DNA of 64,000 nucleotides from Polynucleobacter sp. MWH-UH35A (GTDB lineage: Bacteria; Pseudomonadota; Gammaproteobacteria; Burkholderiales; Burkholderiaceae), in assembly GCF_018687075.1 (NCBI RefSeq), contig NZ_CP061285.1, positions 372,001 through 436,000 of the forward strand, written 5' to 3'. The translations under genes were made by a program, and so were the position numbers. The notes beneath the pieces are model-generated. The model saw only the letters and a program-made list of their open reading frames with translations, was not told the origin of the DNA and searched no databases. Shown piece by piece: positions 1 through 9,821 of the stretch. The first letter of the stretch is position 1. Each line of letters begins with the position of its first letter.

Positions 1-992
1 TGATAGGCAGTCATGGCCAAAGAGGTAGCACCAGTAAATAAAAAGTTCCAGCCGACACCCAGTAAAAATAATGCGATAAAGAATTGATGAAGATCCGTTC
101 CGCTGAGTGCAATGGAAATGCAGACAAAGTTCAGCAGAACGCCAGTGCCCATAATTTTTAAGACCCCAAATCTTTGAATGAGTGAGCCTGTAAAAAAGCC
201 AGGAGCAAACATGCCAATGACATGCCATTCCAAAACTAAAGCGGTATCAGAAAACGGCAGTCCACAGATTTGCATAGCCAAAGGGGTGGCAGCCATGAGT
301 AGATTCATAACGCCGTAACCTAAGGCTGCGCCAATGACGGCGACCATGAAAACTGGTTGACGCAGGATCACACTTAAAGGGCGCCCATCGGTTAGCGCAT
401 GTTGGGTTTTCAATTCTTGGGGGAAGTGAATGAACTGCATAACAAGGATACCAATGAATCCAGCGATGGATAGAGTCAGATAGGCGCCAAGAAATGCGGT
501 GTCAAACAGGTCTCTAGTCCAGGATGCGAGATTGGGACCAACGACCGCACCAAGGATGCCCCCAGCTAAAACCCAAGAGACAGCCTTATCACGTTGACTG
601 GTCTCGGTAAGCTCAGCAGCAGCAAAGCGATAAAGCTGGCCGTTGGCGCTGTAATAGCCAGCAATAAAGGTGCCCATGACCAAAAGCCAAAAGTTCTTGC
701 TGATGGCGGCATAGGCGCACAACAGGGCGGACAACATGGCGACCAATAAGCCTAGCTGAAAGGAGATCTTGCGCCCAAAATAGTTCTGGGATTTGGCCAC
801 GATGGAGGTAGAAAAGGCACCCCCAACAACGTATCCCATGACAGGTAGGGTAGCCATCCAGCTTGCCGGCGCCAAGCTGAGGCCTACAAGTCCATTAATT
901 GCAATAAAAGTGACGTTATTGGTGAGGAATAGGCCCTGACAAATGATCAGCAGCACCAGATTCTTATTTAGTAAGGGATGTTTGCTGGTCAT
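1..992 (-). CDS. MFS transporter, C-terminus outside window
   Basis: About 330 residues can be read on the minus strand from an ATG at 992 to the window edge with no stop. The translation is very hydrophobic, with repeated helix-length apolar stretches (for example LVLLIICQGLFLTNNVTFIA near the N-terminus). It has the typical MFS loop features after helix 2 (a short basic stretch, FGRKISFQLG) and a central cytoplasmic loop near LKTQHALTDGRPL followed by a second block of membrane helices. MFS proteins are inner-membrane permeases driven by ion gradients; the substrate cannot be told. Full family length is about 390-400 residues, so some 60-70 residues are missing. It is divergent from icd with a 236 bp gap. 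Confidence 0.85.
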   Translation of the reverse strand, partial: MTSKHPLLNKNLVLLIICQGLFLTNNVTFIAINGLVGLSLAPASWMATLPVMGYVVGGAFSTSIVAKSQNYFGRKISFQLGLLVAMLSALLCAYAAISKNFWLLVMGTFIAGYYSANGQLYRFAAAELTETSQRDKAVSWVLAGGILGAVVGPNLASWTRDLFDTAFLGAYLTLSIAGFIGILVMQFIHFPQELKTQHALTDGRPLSVILRQPVFMVAVIGAALGYGVMNLLMAATPLAMQICGLPFSDTALVLEWHVIGMFAPGFFTGSLIQRFGVLKIMGTGVLLNFVCISIALSGTDLHQFFIALFLLGVGWNFLFTGATSLAMTAY

Positions 993-1087
993 AGCATGCA
1001 GTTTACGGCGAATTTGCTACGTCGGTTGCCTTGGTGGATTCCCTTAAATTGGCTGTTATCAGGTGCTTTCAAGTGCAAAACCGCCAT

Positions 1088-1137
1088 TTTTGCCAAGTCC
1101 GATGATTTAAAATGAAGGACTCGCCTCATTGGCAAAA
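1088..1137. repeat. Inverted repeat upstream of icd
   Basis: TTTTGCCAA at 1088-1096 is perfectly complementary to TTGGCAAAA at 1129-1137, and inside it GTCC (1097-1100) pairs with GGAC (1117-1120). It lies in the gap between the divergent MFS gene and icd, about 90 bases upstream of the icd start. It could be an mRNA leader hairpin or an operator; nothing in the sequence decides which. The rest of the gap shows only the icd ribosome binding site (TGAGGA near 1216-1221). Confidence 0.3.
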
Positions 1138-1228
1138 GGTCCGCTAAAAGCGACTTGCGAAATGTGGATTTGAGGGTGACAGGGTAAAAACCTGACTCTG
1201 TAATTTTTTCAATATTGAGGAAACATTC

Positions 1229-3463
1229 ATGGCTTCAGAGAAATCAAAGATTATTTACACGCTGACAGATGAAGCGCCACTTTTGGCGACTTGCGCATTT
1301 CTGCCAATTATTCGTACTTTTACGGCACCTGCTGGCGTAGAGATTGTGAAGAGCGACATTTCTGTTGCCGCTCGTATCTTGGCTGAGTTTTCTGATTGCC
1401 TTACTCCTGAACAACAAGTTCCTGATAACTTAGCAGCGCTCGGCAAGATGACTTTGTTGCCTGATACAAACATCATTAAGTTGCCAAACATTAGTGCCTC
1501 TGTTCCTCAGTTGCTCGCAGCTATTAAAGAGTTGCAATCTAAAGGCTACAAGATCCCTAATTTTCCTGAAGATCCAAAAACGGATGAAGAAAAAGCGATC
1601 CGTGCTCGCTATTCCAAATGCTTGGGTAGTTCAGTTAACCCAGTTTTACGCGAAGGTAACTCAGATCGCCGTGCGCCACCCGCTGTAAAGCGCTATGCGC
1701 GTAAAAACCCACATTCCATGGGTGAGTGGAGCCAAGCTTCGCGTACCCACGTATCTCATATGCATGGCGGCGACTTCTACTCTAGCGAGAAGTCAATGAC
1801 TATGACTAAGGCTTGCGATGTGAAGATGGACTTGGTAACGAAGAGTGGCAAGACTATTGTCCTCAAGCCAAAAGTTTCATTATTAGCTGGCGAAATCATC
1901 GACAGCATGTACATGAGCAAAAAAGCCCTGTGTGAGTTCTACGAGAAAGAAATCGAAGATGCTTACAAGACTGGCATGATGTTGTCCTTGCATGTGAAGG
2001 CCACCATGATGAAGGTTTCACATCCAATCGTATTTGGTCACGCTGTAAAGATTTTCTACAAAGATGCTTTCGAGAAGCATGCCAAGCTATTTGAAGAGTT
2101 GGGTGTAAATGCCAATAACGGTATGAGCAGTCTGTACGAAAAGATTAAAACTTTGCCAGAGTCTAAGCGCGAAGAAATTATCCAAGACTTGCACGCTTGC
2201 CATGAGCATCGTCCTGCCTTAGCGATGGTGGATTCCGCTAAGGGTATTACCAACCTCCATTCACCAAGTGATGTGATTGTGGATGCTTCTATGCCTGCCA
2301 TGATTCGTGTTGGTGGCAAGATGTGGGGTGCGGACGGTCGCTTGCATGACACTAAGGCGGTAATCCCAGAAAGTACCTTTGCGCGTATCTATCAAGAGAT
2401 GATTAATTTCTGTAAGACGCACGGTAACTTTGATCCAAAAACCATGGGTACGGTTCCTAACGTAGGCTTAATGGCTCAACAAGCTGAAGAATATGGTTCA
2501 CACGACAAGACTTTTGAGATTCCAGAAGCTGGTGTAGCACGTATCGTTGCTGATGACGGCACGGTATTGCTTGAGCAGAATGTTGAAGAGGGTGATATTT
2601 GGCGTATGTGCCAATGTAAAGATGCGCCAATTCGTGACTGGGTCAAGTTGGCCGTGAACCGTGCGCGTCTTTCAAATACCCCAGCTGTATTCTGGCTCGA
2701 TGAGTACCGCCCACACGAAGCCGAATTGATCAAGAAGGTAAATACTTACCTGAAGGACTATGACCTCACAGGCGTTGATATTCAAATCATGTCCCAGACT
2801 CGTGCAATGCGTTACACCTTAGAGCGCGTGATTCGTGGCAAGGACACCATCTCTGTAACCGGTAATATTTTGCGCGACTACCTCACCGACTTATTCCCAA
2901 TCATGGAATTGGGCACAAGTGCGAAGATGTTGTCTATCGTGCCTTTGATGGCAGGTGGTGGCCTCTTCGAAACGGGTGCAGGTGGTTCAGCTCCGAAGCA
3001 CGTTCAGCAGTTGGTAGAAGAAAACCATTTGCGTTGGGATTCACTCGGTGAATTCTTGGCTTTAGCAGTATCTCTTGAGGATATCGGCGATAAGACAGGC
3101 AACAATAAAGTCAAAATCTTGGCGCGTACATTGGATGAGGCCACTGGTAAGTTACTGGATAACAATAAGTCGCCTTCACCGCGTACGGGTGAGTTGGATA
3201 ACCGCGGTAGCCAGTTCTACTTGGCAATGTACTGGGCTGAGGCATTGGCTGCTCAAACCGAAGATAAGGAATTGCAAGCCTACTTTGCGCCTTTGGCAAA
3301 ATCCTTGATTGAGAATGAGCAGAAAATTGCGGATGAGCTCAAGGCGGTGCAAGGTAAACCAGCAGATATTGGCGGTTACTTTGTAGCTGACCCAGAAAAG
3401 TGCAAGGCTGTAATGCGTCCTAGCGCTACTTTCAATGCGACCCTAAAGGCGGCAAGAAAATAA
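1229..3463 (+). CDS. icd: Monomeric NADP-dependent isocitrate dehydrogenase
   Basis: 744 residues, the usual length of the monomeric IDH class (about 740), which is unrelated in size to the 45 kDa dimeric enzymes. It oxidatively decarboxylates isocitrate to 2-oxoglutarate with NADP in the cytosolic TCA cycle. Family hallmarks visible include the N-terminal segment [20 protein letters not shown], the [20 protein letters not shown] region, the [19 protein letters not shown] block, and [31 protein letters not shown] near the C-terminal third. The start ATG is preceded by TGAGGA at a good distance. It stands alone, closed by a strong terminator. No key segment appears to be missing. Confidence 0.97.
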   Translation: MASEKSKIIYTLTDEAPLLATCAFLPIIRTFTAPAGVEIVKSDISVAARILAEFSDCLTPEQQVPDNLAALGKMTLLPDTNIIKLPNISASVPQLLAAIKELQSKGYKIPNFPEDPKTDEEKAIRARYSKCLGSSVNPVLREGNSDRRAPPAVKRYARKNPHSMGEWSQASRTHVSHMHGGDFYSSEKSMTMTKACDVKMDLVTKSGKTIVLKPKVSLLAGEIIDSMYMSKKALCEFYEKEIEDAYKTGMMLSLHVKATMMKVSHPIVFGHAVKIFYKDAFEKHAKLFEELGVNANNGMSSLYEKIKTLPESKREEIIQDLHACHEHRPALAMVDSAKGITNLHSPSDVIVDASMPAMIRVGGKMWGADGRLHDTKAVIPESTFARIYQEMINFCKTHGNFDPKTMGTVPNVGLMAQQAEEYGSHDKTFEIPEAGVARIVADDGTVLLEQNVEEGDIWRMCQCKDAPIRDWVKLAVNRARLSNTPAVFWLDEYRPHEAELIKKVNTYLKDYDLTGVDIQIMSQTRAMRYTLERVIRGKDTISVTGNILRDYLTDLFPIMELGTSAKMLSIVPLMAGGGLFETGAGGSAPKHVQQLVEENHLRWDSLGEFLALAVSLEDIGDKTGNNKVKILARTLDEATGKLLDNNKSPSPRTGELDNRGSQFYLAMYWAEALAAQTEDKELQAYFAPLAKSLIENEQKIADELKAVQGKPADIGGYFVADPEKCKAVMRPSATFNATLKAARK

Positions 3464-3511
3464 TAAGTAGAAGCGCTAAGTACATTTTTTTTAAAAATAG
3501 TATTAATATTT

Positions 3512-3541
3512 AAAGGCAAACTTTCGGGTTTGCCTTTTTTA
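3512..3541 (+). terminator. Rho-independent terminator of icd
   Basis: Stem AAAGGCAAAC (3512-3521) pairs with GTTTGCCTTT (3528-3537) around a six-base TTTCGG loop. A T-run ends the structure. It sits about 50 bases after the icd stop. Confidence 0.9.
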
Positions 3542-3572
3542 TTGATCAACCCTCATCTGCAATTTCTGAGTG

Positions 3573-3980
3573 ATGCCAAAGACAAAAGACCTAGTGGAAT
3601 TGAGTTATCTGAGCGAGGCGGTCTCAGATATGTCTTTTCTTGGCTTAATGCGATTGCTGGAGTCAGCCCGTGCGTTTAATCAAAAGAATGGTATCTCCGG
3701 CATTCTTTTGTATGACAACCAGCAGTTTGGGCAAATCATTGAGGGTGAGCGCGCTAGCGTGATGAAAGCATGGAAGCGCATTCAGGACGATAAGCGTCAC
3801 CACCGCATTGAATTATTAGAAATCAAAGAAATATCAGAGAAAAGTTATTCAGATTGGCTGCTGCGCTTTTACGGTGGCGAATCTTTGGTCAGAGACTATC
3901 CCGCACTTGCTGACATGGTTGGTGGTATGGATAAGCACAGCTTGGCCTTAATGAATAAAATGCGCGCGAGTCAGTCTTAA
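3573..3980 (+). CDS. BLUF-domain blue-light sensor protein
   Basis: 135 residues from the ATG at 3573 (a GTG lies directly before it). The whole protein is one BLUF domain, a flavin-binding blue-light receptor module. Residues matching the flavin pocket are visible: Tyr12 in LSYLS, Asn36 in the NQKNGISG segment and Gln54 in FGQIIEGE. The RIQDDKRHHRIELLEI segment and a Trp near residue 91 (SDWLLRFYG) also fit short PixD-type proteins. There is no attached output domain, so it must act through a partner protein. The flanking genes (icd, msrP) do not identify one. Confidence 0.9.
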   Translation: MPKTKDLVELSYLSEAVSDMSFLGLMRLLESARAFNQKNGISGILLYDNQQFGQIIEGERASVMKAWKRIQDDKRHHRIELLEIKEISEKSYSDWLLRFYGGESLVRDYPALADMVGGMDKHSLALMNKMRASQS

Positions 3981-4036
3981 GCAAGAATTTTCCATCGGTA
4001 GCAAAATAGGTTAATTCCATCGCCGAGGATTACGAA

Positions 4037-4999
4037 ATGCGCTTTATCGACAAGACTATTCTTGCGAGTGACATTACTCCAAAAGAAGTATTTGAAAATC
4101 GCCGAAACCTCATAAAAACTGCAGCCGCAGGGGGCTTTGGCTTGGCTTTGGCTCCTTGGTTCTCAAGGGAGGCGCTTGCCGCTCCTCCAGAAAAGCTCGC
4201 CGCCGCGCTTAATCCTGCTTTTGCAGACAAGGACGGGCTTACTCCGTACAAGTACATTACAAGCTACAACAACTTTTACGAATTTGGCACAGATAAAGCG
4301 GATCCAGCAGCGCATGCTGATAGCTTGCAAACCCGTCCATGGACTATCTCTATCGAGGGTCTTGTTAAAAAACCCATGACATTGGATATTGATGCGCTCC
4401 TGAAATTGGCTCCAATGGAAGAGCGCATCTATCGGATGCGTTGTGTTGAAGGTTGGTCGATGGTGATTCCTTGGAATGGATATTCTCTCTCCAAGTTAAT
4501 CAACAAAGTGGAGCCATTGGCAGCAGCAAAATATGTTGAATTTATTTCTCTAGCGGATCGCAAGCAAATGCCGGGAGTCAAAAGCAACATCATTGATTGG
4601 CCCTATCGAGAGGGTTTGCGCATGGATGAGGCTATGAATCCATTGACGCTGTTAACCTTTGGTTTGTATGGCGAAGTGCTGCCGAAGCAGAATGGCGCCC
4701 CCGTTCGCATAGTGGTGCCCTGGAAGTATGGCTTCAAGAGTGCTAAGTCGATTGTCAAAATCCGCTTCACCGAAGAAATGCCCAAGACTAGTTGGAATCA
4801 ATTTGATGCTAGGGAGTATGGCTTTTATTCCAATGTGAATCCTCAAGTAGATCACCCGCGCTGGAGTCAGGCTGTTGAGCGTCGCATTGGTGACCCTAAA
4901 GGAATGTTTGCGCCTAAGATTAAAACCCAAATGTTTAATGGCTATGGTGAGCAAGTGGCCAGCATGTATACGGGCATGGATCTGAAGAAGTACTATTAG
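4037..4999 (+). CDS. msrP: Protein-methionine-sulfoxide reductase, molybdopterin subunit MsrP
   Basis: 320 residues. It is a periplasmic molybdoenzyme that repairs oxidised methionines in envelope proteins, taking electrons from the membrane haem protein MsrQ. It has a twin-arginine signal near residues 21-48 (NRRNLIK followed by an Ala/Gly-rich hydrophobic stretch ending REALA), as expected for a cofactor-loaded Tat substrate. Cys136 in [14 protein letters not shown] is the family's molybdenum ligand. The downstream stop overlaps the GTG of the lipocalin gene. Its partner msrQ is not adjacent but 5.3 kb away at 10259. The molybdopterin biosynthesis genes moaA-mobA-moeA are in the same window. 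Confidence 0.95.
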   Translation: MRFIDKTILASDITPKEVFENRRNLIKTAAAGGFGLALAPWFSREALAAPPEKLAAALNPAFADKDGLTPYKYITSYNNFYEFGTDKADPAAHADSLQTRPWTISIEGLVKKPMTLDIDALLKLAPMEERIYRMRCVEGWSMVIPWNGYSLSKLINKVEPLAAAKYVEFISLADRKQMPGVKSNIIDWPYREGLRMDEAMNPLTLLTFGLYGEVLPKQNGAPVRIVVPWKYGFKSAKSIVKIRFTEEMPKTSWNQFDAREYGFYSNVNPQVDHPRWSQAVERRIGDPKGMFAPKIKTQMFNGYGEQVASMYTGMDLKKYY

Positions 5000-5001
5000 T
5001 G

Positions 5002-5550
5002 ATGAAGAAAATTTATGCGGTATTTATTAGTGCCTCTATTTTAATATTTAGCTTTTCTGCTCAGGGGCAGGGAAGTGATGTGGCAGTAAAGACAATTCCA
5101 TCGCTTGATGTACAGCGTTACTTGGGCACTTGGTATGAGATTGCCAAATTTCCGAACTGGTTTCAGAAGAAATGCGTCAGCAATACTAAGGCGGTTTATT
5201 CAGCTAGGGCTGATGGAACGTTAAAAGTCTTAAATAGCTGTAAAACAGTTGACGGAGAAGTTTCAGAGGCCGAGGGAACGGCTCGACAGATCGGACCCAA
5301 GGAATCTCCAAAGCTAGAGGTGCGCTTTGCTCCAGCCTGGCTATCTTTTATCCCTATGGTATGGGGTGATTATTGGGTGATTGATTTAGATCCTCAGTAT
5401 CAAGTAGCGGTGATTAGTGATCCGCGCCGTGAGTATCTTTGGATTTTGTCTAGAACTCCTCAGCTGAATAAAAAAGTATATGAAGACACTCTGCAACGCA
5501 TACAAGCACAACAGTTTGATGTGCGTAAGTTGGAGCTCACCGCTCAATAA
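5002..5550 (+). CDS. blc: Bacterial lipocalin (Blc-like)
   Basis: 182 residues from the ATG at 5002; a GTG at 4999 overlaps the msrP stop. An N-terminal signal peptide (KIYAVFISASILIFSFSAQG) directs export. No lipobox Cys follows it, so unlike E. coli Blc it is probably soluble periplasmic. The lipocalin signature GTWYEIAKFPNWFQKKC is present early, followed by beta-strand segments with the family's late Trp/Arg regions (WILSRTPQL). Lipocalins bind small hydrophobic ligands such as lysophospholipids. Its overlap with msrP suggests co-transcription in an envelope repair or stress unit. Confidence 0.9.
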   Translation: MKKIYAVFISASILIFSFSAQGQGSDVAVKTIPSLDVQRYLGTWYEIAKFPNWFQKKCVSNTKAVYSARADGTLKVLNSCKTVDGEVSEAEGTARQIGPKESPKLEVRFAPAWLSFIPMVWGDYWVIDLDPQYQVAVISDPRREYLWILSRTPQLNKKVYEDTLQRIQAQQFDVRKLELTAQ

Positions 5551-5583
5551 CAAAGCAAAGTAACGCATTTAATTGACTAAAGC

Positions 5584-6507
5584 ATGACAGCGCACTTATT
5601 GCCACCAGGAATTGAAGTATTTGAAAGAGGCTGGCTCTCCGCTAATAATATTTTTCACTTTGGTGAGTCTGATGCTGCTTTAGTGGACTCTGGGTACTGG
5701 GCACATCAAAATCTCACTCAAGATTTGGTGCGCAACGCTCTGCAAAAGCATGGCTTATCAACTTTAAATAAGCTAGTGAATACCCATCTGCATTCAGATC
5801 ACTGTGGTGGCAATGCCGCCTTAATTAAAGAATTTGATTGCAATGTATTTATTCCTGCAGCTGAAGAGATTGCAGTTCAAAGCTGGGATAGCGCGTTATT
5901 GAGCTACGACAACTTGGGACAAGAGTGTCCGCGGTTTGCGCATCATGACGTCTTGGTTCCAGGTCAGGAGATATTACTAGGTAGATACCATTGGCAGATA
6001 TTGGCTGCGCCGGGGCATGACCCGCACTCAGTCATGCTCTATCAGGCAGATCATCGCATATTGATTTCTGCGGATGCTTTATGGGAAGAGGGTTTTGGCG
6101 TCATCTTCCCCGAGCTCTGGGGCGAGGCCGGCTTTGAGGAAGTGGCGCAAACTTTGGACCTGATTGAGACTCTGCCTGTGGATCTGGTGATTCCTGGGCA
6201 TGGTGCACCATTTGTTGATGTTACAAAGTCACTGGCAACAGCGCGTTCAAGACTGGATTACTTGGCATCTGATCCAGATCGCAATGCCCGCCACGGCGCT
6301 AAAGTTTTGCTGAAGTACCGTTTGTTGGAATGGCGCAGTCGTGACATAAAGCAGGTTAATGAGTGGATCTCTACTACACCCGCACTCCTGAGTGCAGCAA
6401 AGTTACTCAATATGACTATAGATGAATTTACGCAGTGGCTGCCTAAGGCCTTAGTAAAATCTGGCGCTGCAAAATTAGAGGGCGATACTTTGATTGATAT
6501 TGCTTAA
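5584..6507 (+). CDS. Metallo-beta-lactamase-fold hydrolase
   Basis: 307 residues with the metal-binding signature THLHSDHCGG (HxHxDH), a further His in APGHDPHSVMLY, an Asp in ISADALWEEG and a His in VIPGHGAPF. These are the ligand positions of the di-metal MBL fold. It has no signal peptide, so it is probably cytosolic. The C-terminal about 90 residues form a helical extension. Relatives include glyoxalase II and other thioester or ester hydrolases; the substrate cannot be assigned from sequence. It follows the lipocalin gene by about 30 bp in the same direction. Confidence 0.88.
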   Translation: MTAHLLPPGIEVFERGWLSANNIFHFGESDAALVDSGYWAHQNLTQDLVRNALQKHGLSTLNKLVNTHLHSDHCGGNAALIKEFDCNVFIPAAEEIAVQSWDSALLSYDNLGQECPRFAHHDVLVPGQEILLGRYHWQILAAPGHDPHSVMLYQADHRILISADALWEEGFGVIFPELWGEAGFEEVAQTLDLIETLPVDLVIPGHGAPFVDVTKSLATARSRLDYLASDPDRNARHGAKVLLKYRLLEWRSRDIKQVNEWISTTPALLSAAKLLNMTIDEFTQWLPKALVKSGAAKLEGDTLIDIA

Positions 6508-6526
6508 AGTATGCCCTGCAATTTTA

Positions 6527-7324
6527 TTAAAAAGTGAGCGATATTTTTCCGTAAACAGTCCAGTTGTACAGTGGATACGTTTGCACAATCTGTTTGGCGC
6601 CACCAATTGCAATTAATAGGTTTTTATTAATGCTTTGGGTCACCATGGCGTCGATTGGCACAAACCAACCCCCGCTGGCTGCGTTATAGACAGCGCCGTT
6701 CTCATCCCAGAAACGAATCTGCGTACTGGGGCTTAAATTGAGTCCTACTGTTGGGTAGAGCTCAAGTCGACTTGCTAGAGGGGGCGCACTAAAGCCGGCA
6801 GGTGCTTTTGGACTAAAGCCGAACATGTAACGTGCTAAGGGAGATATATCTGCCAGCAGAGTGTGTTTGCTATCTGCTGGTTTAAAAGAGGTGCTCACTT
6901 GAGGGCCAGCTAGCCATTGACCTGCATTGCCAAGTGGAGCGGTAAGTCGGGCACCTAAATTACCAAGCCAACCAGCTTGACCACCCCAAATTGTGAGCAT
7001 TGCGTAGCTGGGTGAAAAAGTGCCAGTCGATTGAGCGGGCAGCTGGGGTCCATAGACGGCTGAATATGCCGTATCTAATCTGACTGTGCCATGCCAATCA
7101 CCCAGATTTAGAGGGTTGTAATACCGGAGTTTGAGTGTATCGGCATTAATTTGTGAGCCATCGTATTCATGGTAGGCCCAAAATTCAAGTGTATGAGACT
7201 GAGATCTTTCTTGAGAGGCATTAATGAGGCCTAAAATAGGCGTGACATTAGCCTCCTCTGTGGCGCTCACTGAAGCAGAGGAAATGCACAACAAATAAAA
7301 GGCCAGCGCACGCAGGAATACCAT
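6527..7324 (-). CDS. Exported protein, probable outer-membrane beta-barrel, family unknown
   Basis: 265 residues with a short signal peptide (LRALAFYLLCISSASVSA). The mature part is rich in alternating polar/aromatic strands (for example HTLEFWAYHEYDG, GTVRLDTAYSAVYG, STQIRFWDENGAVYN) and ends in KISLTF. A C-terminal Phe preceded by alternating hydrophobics is typical of outer-membrane barrels. I do not recognise the family. It is convergent with the MBL-fold gene and divergent from the SDR gene with a 56 bp gap. Confidence 0.6.
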   Translation of the reverse strand: MVFLRALAFYLLCISSASVSATEEANVTPILGLINASQERSQSHTLEFWAYHEYDGSQINADTLKLRYYNPLNLGDWHGTVRLDTAYSAVYGPQLPAQSTGTFSPSYAMLTIWGGQAGWLGNLGARLTAPLGNAGQWLAGPQVSTSFKPADSKHTLLADISPLARYMFGFSPKAPAGFSAPPLASRLELYPTVGLNLSPSTQIRFWDENGAVYNAASGGWFVPIDAMVTQSINKNLLIAIGGAKQIVQTYPLYNWTVYGKISLTF

Positions 7325-7380
7325 ATAGGCATTAATATTAAATTACAAAACACTTTTTATTGAAGATTTGAAGAGGAAGT

Positions 7381-8151
7381 ATGGAGCACACTGTATTGGT
7401 TACTGGCGCAACTGCTGGATTTGGAGAGGCTACTGCCCGCCGTTTTTTGGCTAATGGTCATCGGGTTGTGGCTGTTGGTAGAAGGGCTGAGCGTTTAGCG
7501 GCTTTAAAAAGCTCTTTGCCTGCCGAACAGCAGAAAAAACTCTTCACCATGGTGGTAGATGTTTGCGACAGTGCTCAAGTCGATGCTCTGGCGACAGCCT
7601 TACCAGCCGAATTTTCAAAAGTGACCGTTCTGGTAAATAATGCCGGTCTTGCCCTAGGTTTGGAGCCTGCTCACAAAGCATTTTTGAGTGACTGGGATCA
7701 AATGATCGATACCAATATCAAAGGGCTAGTGCATATGAGTCGCGCATTCTTGCCTGGCATGGTTGAGCGCAAGTGTGGACATGTAATTAATTTAGGTTCG
7801 GTTGCTGCAAACTATCCTTATCCAGGTGGGAATGTTTACGGCGGAACCAAAGCATTTGTGAAGCAATTTAGTTTAAATTTGCGCGCTGATCTTATTGGCA
7901 CTCCTGTGCGAGTAACCTGCATTGAGCCAGGAATGTGCGCTGGCACGGAGTTTTCAAATGTTCGCTTTAAAGGTGATGATGACAAGGCGCAGAAAGTCTA
8001 CACTGGTGTTCAGGCTTTGAGTGCTGACGATGTTGCTGAGACTATTTATTGGTCAGCTACCTTGCCAAGCCATATTAATATCAACGTCCTGGAGGTTATG
8101 CCGGTTCAGCAAGCCTTTAATGCATTTAACGTACATCGCGGCGAGTTTTAA
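7381..8151 (+). CDS. Short-chain dehydrogenase, YdfG-like
   Basis: 256 residues with the NAD(P)-binding TGATAGFGEATARRF motif, NNAGLALGLEP and the catalytic Ser in NLGSVAANYPYPG. The YxxxK pair is in VYGGTKAFVKQFS. It closely resembles the E. coli YdfG family (NADP-dependent 3-hydroxy acid dehydrogenase, also malonic semialdehyde reductase), including the shared GGNVYG and EPGMCAGTEFSNVRFKGD segments. The exact physiological substrate is uncertain. Its stop codon overlaps that of the convergent DUF2889 gene by three bases. Confidence 0.9.
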   Translation: MEHTVLVTGATAGFGEATARRFLANGHRVVAVGRRAERLAALKSSLPAEQQKKLFTMVVDVCDSAQVDALATALPAEFSKVTVLVNNAGLALGLEPAHKAFLSDWDQMIDTNIKGLVHMSRAFLPGMVERKCGHVINLGSVAANYPYPGGNVYGGTKAFVKQFSLNLRADLIGTPVRVTCIEPGMCAGTEFSNVRFKGDDDKAQKVYTGVQALSADDVAETIYWSATLPSHININVLEVMPVQQAFNAFNVHRGEF

Positions 8152-8690
8152 GTCTTAGGTTTATTCCACTGATAAAACTGGGGATATACGCGCATTACTA
8201 CCGGACCATCAAAATCCCAGGACTTACAGGTGCCCAAGTAGAGTGGCGGCTTATCTCCATTGGGATCAAAAAATGCTCCTGGAATGGATTGATAAGCAGC
8301 AGTTGCAAGACTTACCAGCAGTTCTCGCAGATGAGTGCACCCTTTAATACCGCCTAGGTGCTTATCAATCGTTTTGCGCCATCCTTTACCTAAGCGCTCT
8401 CCAATCAATGCATCCATCGGCGGAATGGCAGCAGTACATTCTGCATGAGGTTGCCCATCCATTACCGCTTCAATATCTTGGATGACAAACTCTTGATCAA
8501 GTGTGACTCGCAGCCACATATCATGAAAGGCTTCGCCAGGCTGCCAGGTTTTTGCGCTAGTCTGAAAAGGATTTGTTTTAAAGTCTTTGAGATGTCCTTC
8601 GATATCCCATAATCCATCCTCCCTCGCATAGCCCTGGAAAGTAATTTCGCGAGTGTGAAGAAGAGAGCGTGCTTGTGGGCTAGAGAGCAT
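8148..8690 (-). CDS. DUF2889 family protein
   Basis: 180 residues from the ATG at 8690 (MLSSPQARSLLHTREITF). A longer reading from 8843 would overlap the divergent pseudouridine synthase gene and adds no family-like sequence, so the shorter start is chosen. The LHTREITFQGYAREDGLWDI start, the DMWLRVTLD segment and the GCTHLRELL segment match the DUF2889 family common in proteobacteria. The function is unknown. A conserved Cys-Thr-His element (KGCTHL) could bind a metal, but this is a guess. Confidence 0.8.
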   Translation of the reverse strand: MLSSPQARSLLHTREITFQGYAREDGLWDIEGHLKDFKTNPFQTSAKTWQPGEAFHDMWLRVTLDQEFVIQDIEAVMDGQPHAECTAAIPPMDALIGERLGKGWRKTIDKHLGGIKGCTHLRELLVSLATAAYQSIPGAFFDPNGDKPPLYLGTCKSWDFDGPVVMRVYPQFYQWNKPKT

Positions 8691-8790
8691 GGTGATGGTG
8701 TTTATAAATAACGATTCACCAATAATAATGAAATGCAGGGAAAGACGATTGATCCGATAGCAGCCTTCTCTGTAGTATCCTCTGCAGCAT

Positions 8791-9516
8791 ATGGCAAAAC
8801 CGATTTCCCTGGAAAAAATTCTCTTTAGCCAAGGCTTTGGCACCCGCCGCTATTGCAGTGATTTGGTCTATGCCGAGTTGGTTAAGGTTAACGGCGAATT
8901 AGCCGAAGATCCCGAAGAGCGAATCCCTACCGAAAATTTGATCTTGAATGTTGAGGGTCAGGACTGGGAGTATCACGAGAAAGCCTATCTTGCTTTTAAT
9001 AAGCCGGCCAACTATGAGTGTTCGCACAAAACAACACATCACCCCAGTGTTTATAGTTTGTTGCCCAGTCCTTTTGTAGAAAGAGGGCTGCAATGTGTGG
9101 GTCGCTTGGACTATGACACTACAGGATTGCTTTTAATTTCGGACGATGGTCAGTTTATTCATAAAATGACGACCCCTAAGAAAAATATCGGCAAGGTATA
9201 TGAAATCACTACGCCTGAACCGATTACACAAAAACAAATGGATCACCTCATGAATGGTGTTGTGCTTGATGATGATCCTAAGCCTTGCTTTGCTACGGCA
9301 TGCAATCAAATTTCTGATCATGTATTAGCAATGACAATTGTTGAGGGGCGCTATCATCAGGTAAAGCGCATGATGGCTGCCGTAGGCAATCATGTCGCTA
9401 AACTACATCGTACTGAAATTGGGGCATACAAAATGCCAGCTGATTTAGCTGAGGGCGAATGGCGCTGGTTGTATGCGGATGATTTAAAACAGCTCTCGCA
9501 AAGTATTGCAGCTTAA
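8791..9516 (+). CDS. rsuA: RsuA-family rRNA pseudouridine synthase
   Basis: 241 residues. An N-terminal S4 RNA-binding domain (about 1-60: SLEKILFSQGFGTRRYCSDL) precedes a pseudouridine synthase domain with the catalytic Asp in VGRLDYDTTGLLLISDDG. The family's late motif is EGRYHQVKRMMAAVGN. This group (RsuA/RluE/RluB/RluF) isomerises single uridines in rRNA. Length and the short S4 linker favour RsuA (16S U516), but RluE-like specificity is not excluded. It is followed within 15 bp by the pterin dehydratase gene. Confidence 0.85.
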   Translation: MAKPISLEKILFSQGFGTRRYCSDLVYAELVKVNGELAEDPEERIPTENLILNVEGQDWEYHEKAYLAFNKPANYECSHKTTHHPSVYSLLPSPFVERGLQCVGRLDYDTTGLLLISDDGQFIHKMTTPKKNIGKVYEITTPEPITQKQMDHLMNGVVLDDDPKPCFATACNQISDHVLAMTIVEGRYHQVKRMMAAVGNHVAKLHRTEIGAYKMPADLAEGEWRWLYADDLKQLSQSIAA

Positions 9517-9530
9517 CGGAGTCTAACCCT

Positions 9531-9821
9531 GTGCTTGGCGAATTGAATTTAGAGCTTGAAGTTCCAAAATGGTCTCTAAGTCCTAATGGAAAGTCGATTG
9601 CACGAGAATTTATTTTTGCAAACTTCAAGCAAGCATTTGAATTTATGACGCTTTGCGCTCAATATGCAGAAGAAATTGACCACCATCCTGATTGGTCAAA
9701 CTCTTGGAATAAAGTGATGGTGCAGTTAACAACCCACTCGGCCGGTACTTTAACTGCATTGGATATTCAGCTAGCAAAGGCGATGGATGCCTTTGCTGCC
9801 CAAGTACAGCGCAGAGATTAG
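9531..9821 (+). CDS. phhB: Pterin-4a-carbinolamine dehydratase
   Basis: 96 residues with a GTG start preceded by ACGGAGT. The active-site motif EEIDHHPDWSNSWNKVMVQLTTH is complete, with the His-His-Pro triad and the later His. The enzyme dehydrates 4a-hydroxytetrahydropterin, normally recycling the pterin cofactor of aromatic amino acid hydroxylases. No hydroxylase gene is in the window. The stop overlaps that of the convergent small acidic gene by four bases. Confidence 0.9.
   Translation: MLGELNLELEVPKWSLSPNGKSIAREFIFANFKQAFEFMTLCAQYAEEIDHHPDWSNSWNKVMVQLTTHSAGTLTALDIQLAKAMDAFAAQVQRRD

Noticed and set aside
9531..9821. Short phhB-like gene as a pseudogene fragment
   Set aside because: The active-site motif is complete and the length matches the family (about 95-115 residues).
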